NCBI RefSeq assembly: GCF_000517065.1
Contig: NZ_KI912105.1
Coordinates: 3,969,641 to 4,033,640 of the forward strand
Length of the DNA stretch: 64,000 nt
Reading direction: 5' to 3'
DNA from: Alkaliflexus imshenetskii DSM 15055
GTDB lineage: Bacteria > Bacteroidota > Bacteroidia > Bacteroidales > Marinilabiliaceae
The position numbers and the translations under genes were made by a program. The notes under the pieces are model-generated. The model saw only the letters and a list, made by a program, of their open reading frames with translations, was not told where the DNA came from and made no database searches. Shown here piece by piece: positions 43,915-53,895 of the stretch; positions within the stretch are counted from its first letter, which is position 1, and each line of letters starts with the position of its first letter.

Positions 43915-46461
43915 ATGGATTTAAACTACTCATCCAGGGTAAGAGATGTACTTACCTTTAGCAAAGAAGAAGCACAACGATTGGGCAATCAGTTTGTTGC
44001 ACCTGAGCATTTAATGCTTGGCCTGTTGCGGCAACCGGAAGGCAAGGCGCTTCGATTACTTGAACGCCTGAAAGTGGATTTTGAACAGCTGCGTGAAACC
44101 ATTGAGGACAGGATTAAAGGGCCAAAGCCATTAAATCATACTGAAAATCTGCCCCTGCTAAAATCCACTGAACAAGTGCTCAAACTGGTGCACCTGGAAG
44201 CGCGTTCGCTTAAAAGTGAAAAGGTTACAACCTTACATTTGTTGCTTGCCCTACTCAGGGATTCACACGGAACAATTGCAAATATCATGGAAGAATTCAA
44301 CGTAAAATATGATCCGCTTAAACATCAGCTGACCAAACAAAATCCCATCGCCCGGTCGCAGATGCCTGATGATGATGATCAGGATAGTCCGTTTGGTAGC
44401 GGAGGAGCCGACAATCCAAAACAAAGTGGGAAAACCACGAGCGAAACGCCAGTGCTCGATAACTTTGGCATTGATATTACCAAGGCAGCCGAAGAGGGTC
44501 GTCTGGATCCGATAGTTGGGCGCGAGAGGGAAATTGAACGTCTGGCGCAGATACTTAGCCGCCGAAAAAAGAACAATCCAATTTTGATCGGAGAACCGGG
44601 TGTTGGAAAATCAGCAATAGCCGAAGGATTGGCACTGCGCATTGTGGAGCGCAAAGTGTCGCGGGTATTGTTTGGCAAACGCGTTGTTACACTTGATCTT
44701 GCCTCGATTGTAGCAGGCACCAAATACCGCGGACAATTTGAAGAGCGGGTGAAAGCCATACTTAATGAACTATCGAAAAATCCTGGCATCATTCTATTTA
44801 TCGATGAGATACACACCATTGTGGGTGCCGGCGGGGCTACCGGTTCATTGGATGCTGCGAATATGTTAAAACCTGCACTGGCAAGAGGTGAAATTCAGTG
44901 TATTGGTGCGACCACACTCGATGAGTACCGGCAACATATCGAAAAAGATGGGGCATTGGAACGTCGTTTCCAGAAAGTGATGGTTGAACCTACCTCTGCC
45001 GCTGAGACGTTTGAAATTCTCAACAACATCAAGAGCAAGTATGAAGATCACCACAATGTGTTTTACACACCTGAGGCCATTGATGCGTGCGTTAAACTGA
45101 CTGAACGATATATTTCGGACAGACACCTGCCGGATAAAGCAATTGATGCCCTTGACGAAGCCGGATCGCGTGTGCACATTTCGAATATTGTTGTACCTGA
45201 AACCATATTGGAACTGGAACAGCAAATAGAAGAGATTAAGGAGAATAAAATTAAAGCTGTAAAAGCTCAGAATTTTGAGTTGGCTGCTAGTTTCAGAGAC
45301 CGTGAGAAGAACCTTATTGAAGATCTGGAACGCAACAAGAGCAAATGGGAAGAGGAACTACAGAAACACCGTGAAACTGTTGATGCCGAGAAGGTAGCAG
45401 AAGTGGTGGCAATGATGACCGGCATACCTGTGCAGCGAGTGGCTCAGGCAGAAGGGTCGCGCCTGCTTCAAATGGGCGTACAACTAAAGGGTAAGGTTAT
45501 TGGTCAGGAAGAAGCCATTCAGAAAATAGTTAAAGCCATTCAACGAAACCGTGCCGGATTAAAAGATCCAAACCGCCCAATAGGCTCATTTGTATTTTTA
45601 GGTCCTACAGGTGTTGGAAAAACACATCTCGCTAAAGTCCTCGCACAATATCTTTTTGACACCACAGATGCGCTTATTCGCATTGATATGAGCGAGTATA
45701 TGGAGAAATTCAGCGTTTCCCGTCTAGTTGGAGCGCCTCCCGGATATATTGGATATGAAGAGGGTGGCCAGTTGACAGAAAAAGTACGTCGACGTCCATA
45801 TTCAGTTGTATTGTTAGATGAAATTGAAAAAGCGCACCCTGATGTATTCAATCTGATGCTTCAGGTGCTTGACGAAGGACGCCTAACAGACAGCCTTGGC
45901 CGACGTGTGGATTTTAAAAATACCATCATCATAATGACATCCAACATTGGCACCCGCGAATTGAAGGACTTTGGACGAGGCGTAGGATTTTCGACACCCA
46001 CAGCCAAGAGCGACACCGAGTTTGCCAAGGGCGTGATTGAGAAGGCACTCAAAAAAGCATTTGCACCTGAATTCCTAAACCGTATTGATGATGTAATTAT
46101 CTTCAACAATCTTACAGAAGAAGATATTTACAAGATAATAGAGATAGAGCTTAAAGGTCTGTTTTCACGTGTAGAATCGCTTGGTTACAAGTTGCTTCTT
46201 ACCGATGAGGCCAAAAACTTTATCGCTACCAAGGGATATGATGTGCAGTATGGCGCACGTCCGCTCAAACGGGCCATTCAAAAGTATCTGGAAGATGAAA
46301 TGGCTGAAATCATCATCCAGGCATCTATAAGTGAGGGCGATGCGATAGAAGTAGGTTATAATACCGAAACTGAAAAGATTACCACGCGTATTGTTTATAA
46401 TGCACAAGAGGAAGAGAAAGAGAAACAATCGCAGAAACATGATGACACCTCAAACAACTAG
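43915..46461 (+). CDS. clpC: ATP-dependent Clp protease ATPase subunit ClpC
   Basis: 848 residues. N-terminal double Clp_N repeat (LTFSKEEAQRLGNQ, EQVLKLVHLEARSL), D1 AAA+ domain with Walker A GEPGVGKSA and pore loop, UVR-type coiled coil (FELAASFRDREKNLIEDLER), D2 domain with GPTGVGKTH and the GAPPGYIGYEEGG pore, and a D2 C-terminal end. The UVR insert marks ClpC rather than ClpA/ClpB. With ClpP it unfolds and degrades proteins; ClpP is not in the window. ATG 43915. A terminator closes the gene. Confidence 0.97.
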   Translation: MDLNYSSRVRDVLTFSKEEAQRLGNQFVAPEHLMLGLLRQPEGKALRLLERLKVDFEQLRETIEDRIKGPKPLNHTENLPLLKSTEQVLKLVHLEARSLKSEKVTTLHLLLALLRDSHGTIANIMEEFNVKYDPLKHQLTKQNPIARSQMPDDDDQDSPFGSGGADNPKQSGKTTSETPVLDNFGIDITKAAEEGRLDPIVGREREIERLAQILSRRKKNNPILIGEPGVGKSAIAEGLALRIVERKVSRVLFGKRVVTLDLASIVAGTKYRGQFEERVKAILNELSKNPGIILFIDEIHTIVGAGGATGSLDAANMLKPALARGEIQCIGATTLDEYRQHIEKDGALERRFQKVMVEPTSAAETFEILNNIKSKYEDHHNVFYTPEAIDACVKLTERYISDRHLPDKAIDALDEAGSRVHISNIVVPETILELEQQIEEIKENKIKAVKAQNFELAASFRDREKNLIEDLERNKSKWEEELQKHRETVDAEKVAEVVAMMTGIPVQRVAQAEGSRLLQMGVQLKGKVIGQEEAIQKIVKAIQRNRAGLKDPNRPIGSFVFLGPTGVGKTHLAKVLAQYLFDTTDALIRIDMSEYMEKFSVSRLVGAPPGYIGYEEGGQLTEKVRRRPYSVVLLDEIEKAHPDVFNLMLQVLDEGRLTDSLGRRVDFKNTIIIMTSNIGTRELKDFGRGVGFSTPTAKSDTEFAKGVIEKALKKAFAPEFLNRIDDVIIFNNLTEEDIYKIIEIELKGLFSRVESLGYKLLLTDEAKNFIATKGYDVQYGARPLKRAIQKYLEDEMAEIIIQASISEGDAIEVGYNTETEKITTRIVYNAQEEEKEKQSQKHDDTSNN

Positions 46462-46485
46462 TAAGTTTTTGAAAAACATACAATA

Positions 46486-46525
46486 ACAAAAAATCCCCGA
46501 ACATCTGTTTTCGGGGATTTTTGTT
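46486..46525 (+). terminator. terminator after clpC
   Basis: 15-bp stem with one bulge, arms about 46486-46501 and 46511-46525 (AATCCCCGA/TCGGGGATT core), T-rich end. Confidence 0.85.
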
Positions 46526-46547
46526 ATGAGATAGTTTGTAAGAATCC

Positions 46548-46587
46548 AAAAAAAATCCCTGCCATGAACTAATCAGACAGGGATTCT
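46548..46587 (-). terminator. terminator of the second TPR gene
   Basis: AATCCCTG/CAGGGATT stem (46554-46561 / 46578-46585); on the minus strand it is followed by a run of eight T. Confidence 0.85.
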
Positions 46588-46605
46588 CTATATCTTGACG
46601 ATTGA

Positions 46606-47256
46606 TTAGTTACCTGACAAGCGACTGTTTACCTCGCGTAAGGAAGCCTGCGCATTCTCATTGTTTGGATCAACAGCCAAAACCTTCTCAAACCAAGGCT
46701 TAGCTTCGGCAAATGCAACATTGGCACGGCCAATGATTTCATCATACTGTGACGGATCGGCATTTTGTGCTGAAGCCAAAATTTGTGATGCGCGGTTATA
46801 AGGCTCTGCACCCTGACGCATGTAGTATGTAGTGAGCATACGTCTCATGTGTCCAACAACTGAGCTTGACTTGAAATCTTCGAGCGCTTTAAGCAGCACC
46901 TCTTCCATCTCAGCTTCGCGTCCAAGGCTATTTAAAGCCTGAGCAACATAAAAAGTAGAAAAGTCGGCACGGTAACCTAAATCCACAGATTTCTGATAAT
47001 ACTCAAGCGCCTTTTCATGATTAGGAGCTTCGGCACGACGAGCACATGTAGCCATGTTAAACACCATCATAGCATCCATATCTTCATCTTCGGGCCATAT
47101 GGCAAGTGCCTGTTCGTATAATTTAAGTGCCTGGTCAAAATTGTTACTTCTGAGGGCATCATTTCCCTGATTCTTCAATTCGATAAAGCTTGTTTCTTCC
47201 TGAGCAAAAAGCCCCAGTGATAAAAACAATAATCCTACAACTGCTAAATACTTCAT
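46606..47256 (-). CDS. secreted tetratricopeptide-repeat protein
   Basis: 216 residues from the ATG at 47256, where the signal peptide MKYLAVVGLLFLSLGLFAQ begins; an earlier in-frame start would add 16 residues with no signal character. Four to five TPR units follow (LKNQGNDALRSNNFDQALKL, MNTCARR-type helices, KWFEKVLAVDPNNENA). Related in layout to the other TPR protein, but shorter. No partner gene is adjacent except clpC in convergent orientation. A scaffold role in the periplasm is likely. Confidence 0.85.
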   Translation of the reverse strand: MKYLAVVGLLFLSLGLFAQEETSFIELKNQGNDALRSNNFDQALKLYEQALAIWPEDEDMDAMMVFNMATCARRAEAPNHEKALEYYQKSVDLGYRADFSTFYVAQALNSLGREAEMEEVLLKALEDFKSSSVVGHMRRMLTTYYMRQGAEPYNRASQILASAQNADPSQYDEIIGRANVAFAEAKPWFEKVLAVDPNNENAQASLREVNSRLSGN

Positions 47257-47388
47257 AATTTCTCTGCTTTTATTAAACTGATTATTCAAATTTATATGTT
47301 CCAATTTGATTTGGTCTCTATTCCATTAGAAAAAACCAATGCATATACCTGACATGAATTCTAAAATCCGCGTAAAAATAACAAATTT

Positions 47389-47417
47389 TAAGAAAGAGGA
47401 AAACTTTGCCTCTCTTA
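47389..47417 (-). terminator. weak hairpin after thrC
   Basis: TAAG-AA-AGAGG pairs with CCTCT-CTTA (47389-47399 / 47409-47417) with a 2-nt bulge; the U-run on the minus strand is imperfect. Confidence 0.4.
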
Positions 47418-47441
47418 AAATTAATTAACATTTATCAAGCA

Positions 47442-48746
47442 TCATGCCATCTTTTCAATTCTGGATTTAAAATCTGAATAATCGGGATTCATAATATCTA
47501 TACCAGCAGCACCAGACAACTCAAATTCAATACTATAACCACTTTTTTCCAACACACCAGGTAAAAGATCCTCGAGGATTTCACCAAATTTAAAGGGATG
47601 CGCAGTTGATACAAAGATTCCAGCTTCATCCTCATCCTTAAGTTGATTGAGTGCAAAATAGGCCGAAGCAGTATGAGGATCCATCAAATAATCCAAGCCA
47701 TTATACACCTTTTTGATGGTTTCTTGTATCTGGGCATCCGACACAGAAATGGAGATAAGGCTGTTCTTTAAAGTATCGAGATGATTGTTGTACAAATCGT
47801 ACATACGGCTAAAATTGCTTGGATCACCTACATCCATCGCATTAGCCAAAGTCACAATTGTAGCTTGGGGATCATACTCACCCGATTGGAGAAATCTCGG
47901 AACCACATCATTGGCATTGGTTGCAGCAATAAAGCGCTTTACGGGCAATCCCATTTTTGTTGCAAGCATTGCAGCAGTAATATTTCCAAAATTACCACTT
48001 GGCACAGCGAATACAGGTAAATCCTGAATGCCAGCCTTACGAAGCTGAGCTGCAGCATAAAAATAGTAAACCATTTGCGGCAATAATCTACCCATGTTAA
48101 TGGAGTTTGCCGAGGTCATATATATCTTTTGGCGCAGAGCCTCATCGTTAAAGGCATCTTTAACCAATCTCTGGCAATCGTCAAAGCTACCATTCACAGC
48201 TATGGCATGTACATTGTCACCAGGTCCGGTAATTTGATACTCCTGGTACGGACTCACCTTTCCGTGCGGGTAAAGCACCACCACTTCGATGCCTTTGACA
48301 CGATGAAAACCGTGAGCCACTGCCCCACCCGTATCACCGGAAGTAGCTGTGAGCACCATGAGTTTTCTGCTTTCGCCTTGATTAAAGAAACCGAGCAAAC
48401 GTGAAAGAAAACGCGCACCAACATCTTTGAAAGCCTGTGTGGGGCCATGATACAACTCAAGTGCATACACCCCATCCTCTACCCTTTTAAGAGGAATTTC
48501 AAATGAAAAAGTATCTTTCACGATGCGGTTTAGCACATCATCGCTCACATCTTCAGCAACAAAAGGCTTTAGCACATGAAAAGCAATCTCGGAAAGCTCC
48601 ATGGTATGAAAGTCACGAATAAAGCCCTCGTCCAATGTTGGAATAAATTCTGGCATAAAAAGACTTCCATCAGGGGCCAGTCCTTTAAATAAAACCTCCT
48701 TAAGAGAAAAACGCTGGCCTTTGGAGCCCAAACTTATATATTTCAT
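47442..48746 (-). CDS. thrC: threonine synthase
   Basis: 434 residues. Converts O-phosphohomoserine to threonine with PLP. PLP-Lys107 in HGPTQAFKDVGARF, the glycine loop region TATSGDTGGAVAHGF, and the C-terminal SAHPFKFGEIL. The long N-terminus (about residues 1-90) marks the Thr-synthase type rather than a Thr dehydratase. The stop of the upstream gene is 28 bp before its ATG, and that gene is the alternative homoserine kinase, so the two encode the last two steps of Thr synthesis. No thrA (aspartokinase-homoserine dehydrogenase) is in the window. Confidence 0.97.
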   Translation of the reverse strand: MKYISLGSKGQRFSLKEVLFKGLAPDGSLFMPEFIPTLDEGFIRDFHTMELSEIAFHVLKPFVAEDVSDDVLNRIVKDTFSFEIPLKRVEDGVYALELYHGPTQAFKDVGARFLSRLLGFFNQGESRKLMVLTATSGDTGGAVAHGFHRVKGIEVVVLYPHGKVSPYQEYQITGPGDNVHAIAVNGSFDDCQRLVKDAFNDEALRQKIYMTSANSINMGRLLPQMVYYFYAAAQLRKAGIQDLPVFAVPSGNFGNITAAMLATKMGLPVKRFIAATNANDVVPRFLQSGEYDPQATIVTLANAMDVGDPSNFSRMYDLYNNHLDTLKNSLISISVSDAQIQETIKKVYNGLDYLMDPHTASAYFALNQLKDEDEAGIFVSTAHPFKFGEILEDLLPGVLEKSGYSIEFELSGAAGIDIMNPDYSDFKSRIEKMA

Positions 48747-48774
48747 TGTAAGTCAATTAATCAATTAAAAAAAA

Positions 48775-49992
48775 CTATCGAGACACATCATCAAAAAACA
48801 TATCCAGAATTGAATCCCCTTCGACCTCGCCAAAGGATCCATTTTTCACCGAATCCTCATTAAGTTGCTGCACATCATCGGGCTTAAGATTGGGCTTAAT
48901 CATCATAAACGGCACCGGCGCATGTGTATGCGTTCGAAGGTTACAAGGAGTTGGATGGTCAGGTAATAGCAAAAATGAGAATGGTGAATCGAGCTTGGAA
49001 AGGCCCTCCCAGAGCGGCTTTAACAAACGTCGATCAAAATCTTCGATGACACGCTTTTTCAGCCGAAAATCGCCTTCATGGCCGGCTTCATCCATTGCCT
49101 CAACGTGAAGAAAAACAAACGGATGACGGTTAAGTGCATCGAGAGCTGCCGCCGCTTTACCTTCATAATTTGTGTCATGAAGACCTGTAGCCCCTTCCAC
49201 AAATATGGATTCCAATCCGGCCAGTTTTCCGATGCCATGAATCAAATCCACAGCTGAAATCACACCTCCCGATTCAATTGCGAAACGGTCACGAAACGAT
49301 GGGAATGCCGGTCTGTAACCTGGAGACCAAGGCCAGATACAATCGGCACACTTCTTTCCAGCAGCTTTGCGTTTTAGGTTTACCGGATGGTTGGCGAGAA
49401 CAGCAACAGATTGCTCCATCAAGTCGCAAAGTAAAGCCGCCGTTTCATTGCCCTCGGCAGATTCAGCCACAGGGAATAGCGGTTTGGCAGGCTTTCCGGG
49501 ATGGTCATGTGGCGGAATACATTTTACACCCACATTAGCACCTTTTAAAACAAGGATGTGGCGATAGCTCGTACCGGGATAGAATTTTACTGTGCTGCTA
49601 CCCAGCACATTGTTAAGCGCAGAGATTAACTCTGCTGCCTCGGCCGAGGTAATGTGGCCGGCAGAGTGATTTATGAGCACATCTTGTTCGAGAGAAACCA
49701 AATTGCACCTGAATACCAAATCATCAGGTTCAGACTCTATTCCTAAAGCAGCAGCCTCAAGCACCCCTCTACCCTGAAAATATTTGCCAGGATGGTAACC
49801 CAGAATGTTCATGTTTGCAATCTCGCTGCCCGGATGAAAACCCTGAGGCACAGTGTGAACCAATCCGGTGGCGGATTTCCGGCATATTTCGTCCATAACA
49901 GGCGTATCCGCAGCCATTACCGGGGTTAGTCCACCAAATTCATCGATGGGCTCATCAGCCATTCCATCAGCCAGAACAACAATATATTTCAT
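48775..49992 (-). CDS. thrB: aPGM-type phosphoglycerate-mutase fold, probable alternative homoserine kinase
   Basis: 405 residues of the archaeal-type cofactor-independent phosphoglycerate mutase family (alkaline-phosphatase superfamily): VLADGMADEP with metal-binding Asp9, HPGSEIANMNILGYHPGKYF with the phospho-acceptor Ser56, GRGVLEAAALGIE, and the metal-binding end region (HVEAMDEAGHEGD, LLPDHPTP). It starts the thr unit, 28 bp before thrC. In Bacteroidota lacking a GHMP-type ThrB, this family (annotated as proposed homoserine kinase) fills the missing step, homoserine to O-phosphohomoserine; the context supports that over mutase activity. A plain phosphoglycerate mutase remains possible. 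Confidence 0.85.
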   Translation of the reverse strand: MKYIVVLADGMADEPIDEFGGLTPVMAADTPVMDEICRKSATGLVHTVPQGFHPGSEIANMNILGYHPGKYFQGRGVLEAAALGIESEPDDLVFRCNLVSLEQDVLINHSAGHITSAEAAELISALNNVLGSSTVKFYPGTSYRHILVLKGANVGVKCIPPHDHPGKPAKPLFPVAESAEGNETAALLCDLMEQSVAVLANHPVNLKRKAAGKKCADCIWPWSPGYRPAFPSFRDRFAIESGGVISAVDLIHGIGKLAGLESIFVEGATGLHDTNYEGKAAAALDALNRHPFVFLHVEAMDEAGHEGDFRLKKRVIEDFDRRLLKPLWEGLSKLDSPFSFLLLPDHPTPCNLRTHTHAPVPFMMIKPNLKPDDVQQLNEDSVKNGSFGEVEGDSILDMFFDDVSR

Positions 49993-50458
49993 CCGTATAG
50001 AATTTTATTAATTAGCGGTTGAATGTGACACAAAACCATATAGATTCATGACCGTACCTATCACAATCATGGGTGCTACATCAAATAACTCTTTTAAATT
50101 TGAGATGAACGAAACTTACCATAAAAACATCTACTTGTGCAGGTAAAACCTAATCACAGCACGATTCAAGTACTCAAATTTTGATATTTCTCAACAATTC
50201 AAATAACACATTATAAAGTATTGTGACTGCATGCTTATAAAACTGCAATTAAACAACCCTACAAAACTAACATTTTATCAGCATATTTAAAACACAATGG
50301 TAACCCAATAGCCATCCACAGAAGCCCATCCGGAAAAAGAATACCAAGTAGAATTAGCAAAGCATAAACGAATATTGCCTATTTTTACCAAAAGCACGTA
50401 TAATTAATCACCATAGTGCATATCCAGATTAAAAAAAGTATCCTCACAAAAGAATACC
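49993..50458. other. 466-bp region between divergent thrB and the addA-like gene
   Basis: No ORF or repeat seen. An inverted TAGTTTTG (CAAAACTA on the plus strand near 50262) may be a -7 box for the minus-strand thr unit, but it is about 270 bp away and lacks a clear -33. I see no threonine-type leader peptide. Confidence 0.4.
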
Positions 50459-53400
50459 ATGTCAGAATTAAAAGTGTTTCGTGCATCAGCCGGTTCAGGA
50501 AAAACCTATACTCTAACGCAAGAGTACATCAGACTACTTTTCAATAACCCAATGGACTATGCACATACACTGGCAGTTACATTTACCAATAAAGCTACGG
50601 CTGAAATGCGTTCCCGCATTTTGTCGACGCTGCATGATTTAAGTTGCGATGCGCCAGGAGCTTACAACTTAAAAAAAGAGCTAAAAAATGAGTTTAATAA
50701 AAGTGACAAAGAGATAAGCAGTACTGCTTCTGAACTGTTAAGCATGTTGCTTCACGATTTCTCGCGCTTTTCGATAAGCACCATTGATAGTTTTTTTCAG
50801 AAGGTGACACGATCATTTGCCAGAGAAATGGGTCTGCCGGCCAGTTTCCGCTTGGAACTGGAAACAAATCACATTATGCTTCAGGCTATAGACCGCTTAA
50901 TATTGGAAATGGACGAGCCACAACACAAAGAGGTAAAAGAGTGGCTCATACAGTTTGCGCGTGAGCGGATGGAGAACGACAAAGGATGGAATATTGCAAC
51001 TGAAATCAGCAGATTAAGTAGTGAAATATTTAAAGAGACATATCAGGCCAATGCATTTAGGCTTTCGTCGCGCATTGGCGATAAAAATTTTTTAGTCGCC
51101 TATAAAAGAGCTCTGGAGGAGATAATCCGAAACATTGATGATAAAATCAAAACGATTGGTGCCAAAGGGTTGGAGATTATTGCACAATACAACCTCGACC
51201 TGAACAATGATTTTAATGGCAGGAGCCGAACGAAAGTTAAAGTATTTGAGCGGTTTGTGAATCTACAAGACCACTTGAATGCCGAAAAGTTTATTAAGTT
51301 GCTTGATGGTGCAGATCAATGGACAAGAAAGGACAATCCAACAGAGAAGAACATTGCCATTGAGGCAGCCTATAATAGCGGACTTCATGCGTTGCTGACA
51401 GAAGCCCTTGAGACAATAGAAAATGAAAGTCGTGATTACCATACCGCCAGGTTTATATTGCCGGAATTAAATGCATTGGGAGTGGTTAACGATGTGAATA
51501 AAAAGATGATGGAAATATGTCGTGAACAGAATGTATTTCTCATATCAGGCACCAACTTTCTACTCACGCAAATCATCAATCAAAACGAGAGTCCGTTTAT
51601 TTATGAAAAAACCGGAACCCGATATGCCCACTATATGATGGATGAGTTTCAGGACACCTCGTCACTTCAGTACCTTAATTTTTTGCCACTTATAAATGAT
51701 ACACTCGCCTCGGGAAAATACGCCCTAATGGTTGGCGATGTGAAACAAGCCATCTACCGATGGCGAAATTCAGATTGGAATCTCCTGGCCGAAGCGGTAG
51801 AAGAAGATTTCAAACGCTTTGGTCTTGAAGCCAAGACCCTTGACACAAACTGGCGAAGCAACGAAGAAGTAATCAGATTTAACAACAGCTTCTTTAAGAT
51901 GGCAGCCAAGCTACTACAGCAACAGTTTAACAACCTCATTCCTGAAGAGGAGTCGCAAAACCCGATCCTCCAGAAACTACAAAGCAAAATAGAAAATGCC
52001 TATCACGACATTGAGCAGCAGGTTCCAGAATCAGGCATTGACAGCGGTGGCGAGGTTTTCATAAAATTCATAGAAGAGAAGAAGAAAGGTGATTTTGTGG
52101 ATGCCACGCTTTACCAAACCATACTCCGGGTTGATAAACTTGTTGAATCAGGTAACAAACTATCAGATATTTGTATTCTGGTAAGAAAAAACGAAGAAGC
52201 AGTGGCTATTACCAACGCACTGCTTTCTGGCCACTACCAATCCAACGGCGTTACCTATCCTGTAATAAGTAACGAATCACTGATTATTGCCAATTCAGAA
52301 GCCATACGACTCATTCTGGCTCAACTACGCTATATACGTAACCCTGAGGACAGTGTTACCGAATCGTTTATACGGATGCATTGGTTAAAAAACCAGCAGG
52401 AAATAAAACCAGCTGACAATCTGAACCTAACACCCTACTTTCACGATGCGCAAACAGAGGCACTGTGGGTTAAGCACAAATCAACGATTCTTGATTATCG
52501 TGAAAAGCCCATTTACCAGCTTGCTGAAGAGTTGATTCGTTTGTTGCCCGATGATTTGTGTAAAGTACATGGCGTTTACATACAATCGTTCATGAGCCTG
52601 CTTTTGAAGTTCATCATCCAGGAATCTGCCGACCTCAACAAGTTTCTGGATTATTGGGATAAGAGCGGCCAACGTGTCTCCTTGTCGGTGCCCGATAACC
52701 AGAATGCAATAAGGGTGATGACCATCCATAAAAGTAAAGGTCTGGAGTTTAAAACTGTTATAATTCCATTCGCCAACTGGAATATCAATAGCATGAAACA
52801 CTACAACCTTTTATGGCTTGAACCACCTAGCGAGCCATTTAATGCCCTCCCACTGGTACCAGTAAAAGCGCAAAAAGACTTGGCAAAATCACATTTTGCT
52901 CAAGCCTATCTGGATGAAATCATGCATCAGTATGTTGATAACTTAAACTTAGCCTACGTTGCGCTTACCCGTGCACGTGAGAGTCTCAATATTTTATGTC
53001 AGATTCAGCCAAGGGATAATGATAGACCTATGAGCGAATATTCTAATATTTCACAAATAATGCACGCATTCGCACAAGGAAATAATGCACTTGAGCAGTT
53101 TCCCAAATGTTATGATGATGACGAATTGGTTTTTCACTTTAAGAAAATGGACTTAAGTATAAGGAAAGCAGAGAAATCTCAGGAATCAAATGAAAAGAAG
53201 TCCACTAACCGTGAAATAAATAGTATCACTGCCCCTCCATTTTCGTTCACATCAGGGCAGAAAAGTATTGTGAACCATCTTGAAAGTGAAGAATACTTTC
53301 AGCACTCAGACGAGACGGGAAAAATCAATTATGGTAAGATAATGCACCGGATTTTTGAACAGATTGTAAGTGCCAAAGATGTAGACAAGGTGCTATCAGA

Positions 53401-53740
53401 AATGAAGTTCAAAGGACAAATATCTCAGGAAGAGTCTATAAAACTAAAAAAAGAGATTGAAGTATGGCTAAGCCATCCAAAAGTGGCATCATGGTTTGAC
53501 GGCAGTTACCAAGTAAAAACAGAGGCTGGCATTCTTGCTGGAGAAATACGGCGTCCGGACCGCGTCATGATTAATAACCATGAAGTATTGGTAGTTGACT
53601 ACAAATTTGGTGAAACACGCAGTTTTTCGCACCATCAACAGGTAGAGCAATACATGAAACTAATCAGGCAAATGGGTTACGGCAATGTGCGAGGCTGTAT
53701 CTGGTATGTATCTCAAAATGAAATAGAAGAGGTAAAGTAG
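50459..53740 (+). CDS. UvrD-like helicase-nuclease, AddA type (ATP-dependent exonuclease subunit)
   Basis: 1093 residues. Superfamily 1 helicase: Walker A FRASAGSGKTYTLTQ (Lys15), motif Ia region AVTFTNKATAEMRSR, motif II MDEFQDTSSLQ, motif III GDVKQAIYRWRNSDW, motif IV/V region RVMTIHKSKGLEF, and YVALTRARES. A C-terminal PD-(D/E)XK nuclease is shown by RRPDRV (Asp1034) and DYKFG (Asp1047, Lys1049). It processes double-strand DNA ends to make 3' tails for RecA. AddB-like partner is not next to it; it stands alone and divergent from thrB. Confidence 0.93.
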   Translation: MSELKVFRASAGSGKTYTLTQEYIRLLFNNPMDYAHTLAVTFTNKATAEMRSRILSTLHDLSCDAPGAYNLKKELKNEFNKSDKEISSTASELLSMLLHDFSRFSISTIDSFFQKVTRSFAREMGLPASFRLELETNHIMLQAIDRLILEMDEPQHKEVKEWLIQFARERMENDKGWNIATEISRLSSEIFKETYQANAFRLSSRIGDKNFLVAYKRALEEIIRNIDDKIKTIGAKGLEIIAQYNLDLNNDFNGRSRTKVKVFERFVNLQDHLNAEKFIKLLDGADQWTRKDNPTEKNIAIEAAYNSGLHALLTEALETIENESRDYHTARFILPELNALGVVNDVNKKMMEICREQNVFLISGTNFLLTQIINQNESPFIYEKTGTRYAHYMMDEFQDTSSLQYLNFLPLINDTLASGKYALMVGDVKQAIYRWRNSDWNLLAEAVEEDFKRFGLEAKTLDTNWRSNEEVIRFNNSFFKMAAKLLQQQFNNLIPEEESQNPILQKLQSKIENAYHDIEQQVPESGIDSGGEVFIKFIEEKKKGDFVDATLYQTILRVDKLVESGNKLSDICILVRKNEEAVAITNALLSGHYQSNGVTYPVISNESLIIANSEAIRLILAQLRYIRNPEDSVTESFIRMHWLKNQQEIKPADNLNLTPYFHDAQTEALWVKHKSTILDYREKPIYQLAEELIRLLPDDLCKVHGVYIQSFMSLLLKFIIQESADLNKFLDYWDKSGQRVSLSVPDNQNAIRVMTIHKSKGLEFKTVIIPFANWNINSMKHYNLLWLEPPSEPFNALPLVPVKAQKDLAKSHFAQAYLDEIMHQYVDNLNLAYVALTRARESLNILCQIQPRDNDRPMSEYSNISQIMHAFAQGNNALEQFPKCYDDDELVFHFKKMDLSIRKAEKSQESNEKKSTNREINSITAPPFSFTSGQKSIVNHLESEEYFQHSDETGKINYGKIMHRIFEQIVSAKDVDKVLSEMKFKGQISQEESIKLKKEIEVWLSHPKVASWFDGSYQVKTEAGILAGEIRRPDRVMINNHEVLVVDYKFGETRSFSHHQQVEQYMKLIRQMGYGNVRGCIWYVSQNEIEEVK

Positions 53741-53895
53741 AGATATCAATAATAGACTACCAAGATGTGCCGAGCCTACGGCTCTCTTAGAAAATAGACT
53801 TCAGCAGTTGAATGGACTAAAGTGCATCCTTACAAAACAGGTACGAGACGACGGCTCTGGCATAAAATGAACTATTTTAAAAAGTTGCGGAGGAA

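Noticed and set aside
53772-53784. GAGCC-TAC-GGCTC hairpin as the terminator of the addA-like gene
   Set aside because: Only 5 bp, without a U-run.
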